DNA of 64,000 nucleotides from Acidocella sp. (GTDB lineage Bacteria; Pseudomonadota; Alphaproteobacteria; Acetobacterales; Acetobacteraceae): NCBI GenBank assembly GCA_026224875.1, contig JAMFRU010000056.1, positions 1 to 64,000 of the forward strand, read 5' to 3'. Shown piece by piece: positions 60,060 to 64,000 of this stretch (position 1 is its first letter; each line of letters starts with the position of its first letter). The notes under the pieces were generated by a model. It saw only the letters and a program-made list of their open reading frames with translations, ran no database searches and was not told where the DNA came from. The position numbers and the translations under genes were made by a program.

Positions 60060-61517
60060 ATGGAGTATTGCGTGAGCCGTCCTGCCACCGATCAGCCCCA
60101 AAATCAGCACAGGCTTTCGACCCAATATATTGTCTTTCTCGTCATAGCGGCGGCAGCACCGCTGGCGTCGATGATCGGCAATCTGCCCATCGCGATCGCA
60201 CGGGGCACCGGCGCCAATGTCCCGGTCGCGTTCCTGATTGCAGGCGCCATCCTGATCGCTTTCACCACCGGCTATGCGTTCATCGGCCGCCGCGTCGTGA
60301 GTACGGGCGCGTTTTACACCTATGTTGCGGAGGGGCTGGGCAAACCGTTGGGTGTGGGAGCCGCTTATTGCGCGATCGTCGCCTATGGCAGTTTCGCTTT
60401 GGGGCTTGCTGCCGCCTGCGGTTATTTCGACTCCCAGGTCTTCCTCGCGGTTGGTTTCAAGGTCGATTGGACAATCTGTGCTGCCGTATCAGCGCTGCTC
60501 ACAGGCATCCTGAACTATCGTTCGATGGACGCCTCCTCCAAGCTCCTCGCGGTCATCATCGTGGTTGAAACCGCCGTCCTCGTCGTCTTCGATGGCAGCG
60601 TCATTGCCGCCAAGGGATGGGCCGCATTCCCGCTATCATCCTTTACGCCGCATCAATGGTTCGTGCCTGGCGTCGGTGTCTCACTGATGACGGCATTTAC
60701 CTGCTTTGTCGGGTTTGAATCCGGCGCCCTCTACTCCAAAGAGGCGGCAGATCCGGTGCGCAGCATCCCGCTGGCCAGCTATGTTTCGGTTATACTGATC
60801 GGTTCCTTCTATCTCCTCACAGCCTGGATCACGGTTGGTGCTTTAGGCGCCGGTGCGGCAAAGGCCCGGGCGGTATCTGCCGGCGGCACGCTCATGCTGG
60901 ATCTGATCACGCAGTATGACGGGCAGACGGCGTCTGATGTCGCGGGCGTGCTGCTATGCACGTCGATGCTGGCGACCTACATTGCCATTCATGCGGCGGC
61001 CTCCCGCTACGTGTTCGCGCTCGCCCGTGAGGGATTGCTACCGCGGCCGCTCGCGAGGTTCGACGAGGCCCGAAATGTACCAAGCGCCGCAACTCTCTTC
61101 GTGTCGATCGTAACCAGCATCTGCCTTGTCGGCATCGCATTAACGCGAACCGATCCGTACGCCGCGATCATCCCGGTGCTCATCGGCATGGGAACACTCG
61201 GCATTATCGCCCTTCAAGCCGCTGCCGCGATCGCGATCGTTTTTTATGTTCTAAGGCGCAAGAAGGAGGCGGGTGCTGTCGTCATACTTGCCTCGCAATG
61301 CGCTGCTGTCGGGCTGGTCATCGCGCTGGCCGCCGTCTGCACCAACTTCACTCTGCTTTCCACGATAAACACGCCGTTCGTTGCCTGGTTGCCCGGCTTA
61401 TATCTCGCCACGTTGGTCGCGGGGCTATTTTACAGCATCTGGTTGCGTCACGCCCGCCCGCACCAATATGCGCAACTGGCGCTGGTAGAGCATCACAGTG
61501 AGGTCGCCTCTCGGTGA
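60060..61517 (+). CDS. APC family amino acid permease
   Basis: 485 aa, ~12 TM; VFLVIAAAAPLASMIGNLPIAIARGTGANVPVAFLIAGAILI; FVGFESGALYSKEAADPVRSIP. Confidence 0.92.
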   Translation: MEYCVSRPATDQPQNQHRLSTQYIVFLVIAAAAPLASMIGNLPIAIARGTGANVPVAFLIAGAILIAFTTGYAFIGRRVVSTGAFYTYVAEGLGKPLGVGAAYCAIVAYGSFALGLAAACGYFDSQVFLAVGFKVDWTICAAVSALLTGILNYRSMDASSKLLAVIIVVETAVLVVFDGSVIAAKGWAAFPLSSFTPHQWFVPGVGVSLMTAFTCFVGFESGALYSKEAADPVRSIPLASYVSVILIGSFYLLTAWITVGALGAGAAKARAVSAGGTLMLDLITQYDGQTASDVAGVLLCTSMLATYIAIHAAASRYVFALAREGLLPRPLARFDEARNVPSAATLFVSIVTSICLVGIALTRTDPYAAIIPVLIGMGTLGIIALQAAAAIAIVFYVLRRKKEAGAVVILASQCAAVGLVIALAAVCTNFTLLSTINTPFVAWLPGLYLATLVAGLFYSIWLRHARPHQYAQLALVEHHSEVASR

Positions 61518-61613
61518 GAGAGCCAAAGCTGATGGGAAAGTTCTGCTCGTAGCGAGATTTAACCAAAAACGGATTGGCTGGTTCAGGTGCAACCCATCCT
61601 ATGCCGGCTTTCC

Positions 61614-62636
61614 TTAGCGCGCTGGAAACGGCACCATGCGGCGGCGGTTTTCGTCCCAAAGCGCGTAGCTGGGCGTTTTCAGTGCTTCGGCGATGGTAAG
61701 AACGGTCACGTCCGCCATCGTCTGCTGGCAGGCTTCATGGCATTCGTGCAACCGGTAATTCGGGATGCTCGGGCGCAGATGATGGACATGGTGCGTACCG
61801 ATATCGGCCGTAAACCAACGCAATAGCCGCGGTAATTTAAAATAGGACGTACCGTGCAAGGCAGCATTGGCTTGCGTCCAATCCGCTTTGGCAAACCATT
61901 GCGATGCTTCGAACCTATGCTGCACCGCGAACAGCCAGATGCCGATGATCGAGGAAAGCACCATTGCCGGCAGATGCACCAGAAGCACTGCTTTTATGCC
62001 GAAAAAATAGATCAGGGGTGCAAACATGAGCAACAGACCAAGATTCAACGCATAGGCACTGCGCCGCTCCGCCGCACAGGATGCCGGTGTATCGAACGGT
62101 ACGCGTTGCAGGATCATAAAAACCAACGGCGGCTGCAGCAGGTGAATAAGGGCTGGATTATGGCTTAATCGGTATACCCCACGCTTAAACCGGCTCAATT
62201 TCTCGAATTCGGCCAGCGTCAGACAGTCGGTATAAAAATCTGCCGGACACCCGCGAAGATCCAGATTGTTGTAAGTAACATGATGCCGCGCATGCACCCG
62301 CCGCCACCAGGCAAAAGGTGTCATCGTGATCACGCTGCACACCCGCCCGAGAATCCGGTTATGCAGCGGGGTGGCAAAAAACGAGTTATGTCCACAGTCA
62401 TGTTGAAAAATAAAGATCCGGATCATCAGCCCGCTATAGGGAATCGCCAGCAACAAAGTCAGCCATACCGAATACTTCACCGACGCGTACATTGCCGCAG
62501 TCAGCGCACCATAAGCCCCGAAGGTCGAAACCACCTGCCACACCGCGCGCATCTGCAGCGGCGCCTGAAATGTGCCTAAGCGGGCCTGCTCGGCGGCTTT
62601 CATGGAACGGGGTGTTGCCGTCAACATATGCGACAC
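61614..62636 (-). CDS. Fatty acid desaturase family protein
   Basis: Histidine boxes HDCGHNSFF, HARHHVTYNN and HHVHHLRPSIPNYRL. Confidence 0.94.
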   Translation of the reverse strand: MSHMLTATPRSMKAAEQARLGTFQAPLQMRAVWQVVSTFGAYGALTAAMYASVKYSVWLTLLLAIPYSGLMIRIFIFQHDCGHNSFFATPLHNRILGRVCSVITMTPFAWWRRVHARHHVTYNNLDLRGCPADFYTDCLTLAEFEKLSRFKRGVYRLSHNPALIHLLQPPLVFMILQRVPFDTPASCAAERRSAYALNLGLLLMFAPLIYFFGIKAVLLVHLPAMVLSSIIGIWLFAVQHRFEASQWFAKADWTQANAALHGTSYFKLPRLLRWFTADIGTHHVHHLRPSIPNYRLHECHEACQQTMADVTVLTIAEALKTPSYALWDENRRRMVPFPAR

Positions 62637-62875
62637 GAGGAGAATCCTTTTAACAGCCCCGGATCGGACGGTCCTGACGTCAACATAACCATGAAATTAC
62701 CGAAAGTCGATTTAGCCCGTTTTCAGCGCCGCCGCCGCAGCGGACCTATCCTTGCGCTTAGCCGGCTGCGGCGCGGTCCTGCTGGCCGGCGGACAACTAA
62801 GTTATTGGTTTGTAATGGGATGCTGCCGCCGTGGCTCAAACCGCGGTTGGCTGGCCAGCCTGCCTGACGGCACGA

Positions 62876-63721
62876 TTATGTGCCGAATTGCGATATCAGG
62901 ATGCGCTGGAGTTTGCGTGGTGCATCGCCGTAATCGTTCGATAACCGGTGCAACGTCGCCCGGTTATCCCAGAAGGCAATATCGCCCGGCTGCCATTTGA
63001 ACCTCACCACATATTCGGCTTTGGTTACGTGCGCGGCCAGCAGGGACAAAATGCCGTCACTCTCCTCGTCACTCAACCCTTTGATCTTTCGGGCAAAGCC
63101 TCTGGCCGCGAATAAGGTCTTACGGCCCGTCTCCGGATGCAGTTTGACGAGGGGATGCTCCACCTTCCGTGCGGAGAAGTTGAGAATCGCCGCACGGCGC
63201 GTTGCGTCAACATTGGGTCCCCAGGCCCAGTCCGAAAAATTCTCGGCGTCATGCAGCACCGTCAAACCGTCAACCAGATCGCGCACCGGCTGAGACAGCC
63301 CGTTATAGGCGGCTTCGAGGTCCGCAAAAAGCGTATCCCCCCCTACCGGCGGCTGCTCCGTGAGCGACAGAATTGTCCCAAGCGCCGGTGTTTCAAGGAA
63401 TGCCAGGTCGGAGTGCCAATTCTCGGCTCTTGTCCGGTGCCCCTGTGCCTCAAGCCAGTCAATATCCGGATAGGTACCACCGATGTTGATTGGATGGTCC
63501 AGCAGATCACCAAAGTATTGCCCGAAGCGGTTTTGCTGCTCCACGCTGAGATGCTGGCCTCGCAAAAAGACGACTTTGTAATCGAGCAGCGCCTGGCGAA
63601 CAAAATCGACCGTCGCCTGATCCAATGGTCTCTTGGCATCCACACCGCCGAGCACCGCGCCGATGCTCGGGTGAAGCTGCTCAATTTTAAGAGCCTTGGA
63701 TGGACTCACGCTTACATTCAT
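62876..63721 (-). CDS. TauD/TfdA family alpha-ketoglutarate-dependent dioxygenase
   Basis: WHSDLAFLETPALGTILSLTEQPPVGGDTLFADLEAAYNGLS; distal WDNRATLHRLSNDYGDAPRKLQRILI. Start placed internally in the ORF. Confidence 0.92.
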   Translation of the reverse strand: MNVSVSPSKALKIEQLHPSIGAVLGGVDAKRPLDQATVDFVRQALLDYKVVFLRGQHLSVEQQNRFGQYFGDLLDHPINIGGTYPDIDWLEAQGHRTRAENWHSDLAFLETPALGTILSLTEQPPVGGDTLFADLEAAYNGLSQPVRDLVDGLTVLHDAENFSDWAWGPNVDATRRAAILNFSARKVEHPLVKLHPETGRKTLFAARGFARKIKGLSDEESDGILSLLAAHVTKAEYVVRFKWQPGDIAFWDNRATLHRLSNDYGDAPRKLQRILISQFGT

Positions 63722-63925
63722 ATCGGTCTCCTTTTCATGTGCTCGGCCTTGCACGGGAGACGTACCGGGCACGGCCGGTTTGATGCGGCGCAGATAATAC
63801 ATCCATAAATCCCCTTGTTGTCTATAGAATGTGTGGACATATCTATCCGATCGGGACATATTACATAGCCAGGAAGGGTGCGCAGGAATTGGATGAGGAA
63901 AGTGCCGTGCTGGATATTGAAGGAA

Positions 63926-63943
63926 CCTCCAGCCGGCTGGAGG
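63926..63943. promoter_or_regulatory. Perfect 18-bp palindrome CCTCCAGCCGGCTGGAGG
   Basis: Direct reading; MerR-type dyad-like symmetry, but no regulator gene visible in the window. Confidence 0.3.
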
Positions 63944-64000
63944 GGCATAGGACAACTGCACTCGGGCGCATCCAGGTCTTCCAGCGCATCTGGGCTGGCC

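Noticed and set aside
1-64000. Search for prophage, transposase, toxin-antitoxin, restriction-modification or CRISPR-Cas genes
   Set aside because: No ORF in the supplied track showed motifs of these systems; absence is by reading only, not by HMM search.

Overview
The window looks like chromosomal DNA from an acidophilic or acetic-acid-type alphaproteobacterium, probably Acetobacteraceae. That placement is inferred from gene content and repeat style; no database was searched. Positions 1-12.2 kb hold a minus-strand housekeeping block read as lysC, nitronate monooxygenase-like, ptsP, RodZ-like, ispG, hisS, prfA, prmC and a DUF4167 gene, followed by ubiG on the plus strand. Positions 1-342 form an imperfect palindrome that repeats the DUF4167 3' end in convergent orientation. 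Positions 12.3-23 kb contain a TIM-barrel glycosidase fused to a Hint (Hedgehog/intein-type) domain, an M20 amidohydrolase, a methyltransferase-like protein, recO, parC, a YXWGXW-type protein, sufE, corA, and a DUF899/ArsR pair. Positions 23.3-28.8 kb are a self-contained ExbB-ExbD-TonB receptor-TonB-YncE-like island. Positions 28.8-36.4 kb carry a two-component system divergent from a TolC/HlyD/RND efflux operon. A pseudogene of a DapB-like oxidoreductase follows. Positions 37.3-56.6 kb are an exopolysaccharide locus with a strongly xanthan/acetan-like gene set: GumD-, GumB-, GumC-, GumM-, GumH-, GumK- and GumI-like proteins, Ugd, flippase, polymerase-like protein, acyltransferase and a GH5 glycanase. 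The last part has an NrsF-like anti-sigma factor beside a frameshifted ECF sigma gene, an alpha/beta hydrolase, a twice-frameshifted membrane protein gene, an APC permease, a fatty acid desaturase and a TauD-like dioxygenase. I saw no CRISPR array, transposase, prophage or convincing tRNA/rRNA gene. The best candidates for follow-up are the GH-Hint fusion, the xanthan-like EPS locus, the TonB/YncE island and the terminal palindrome.
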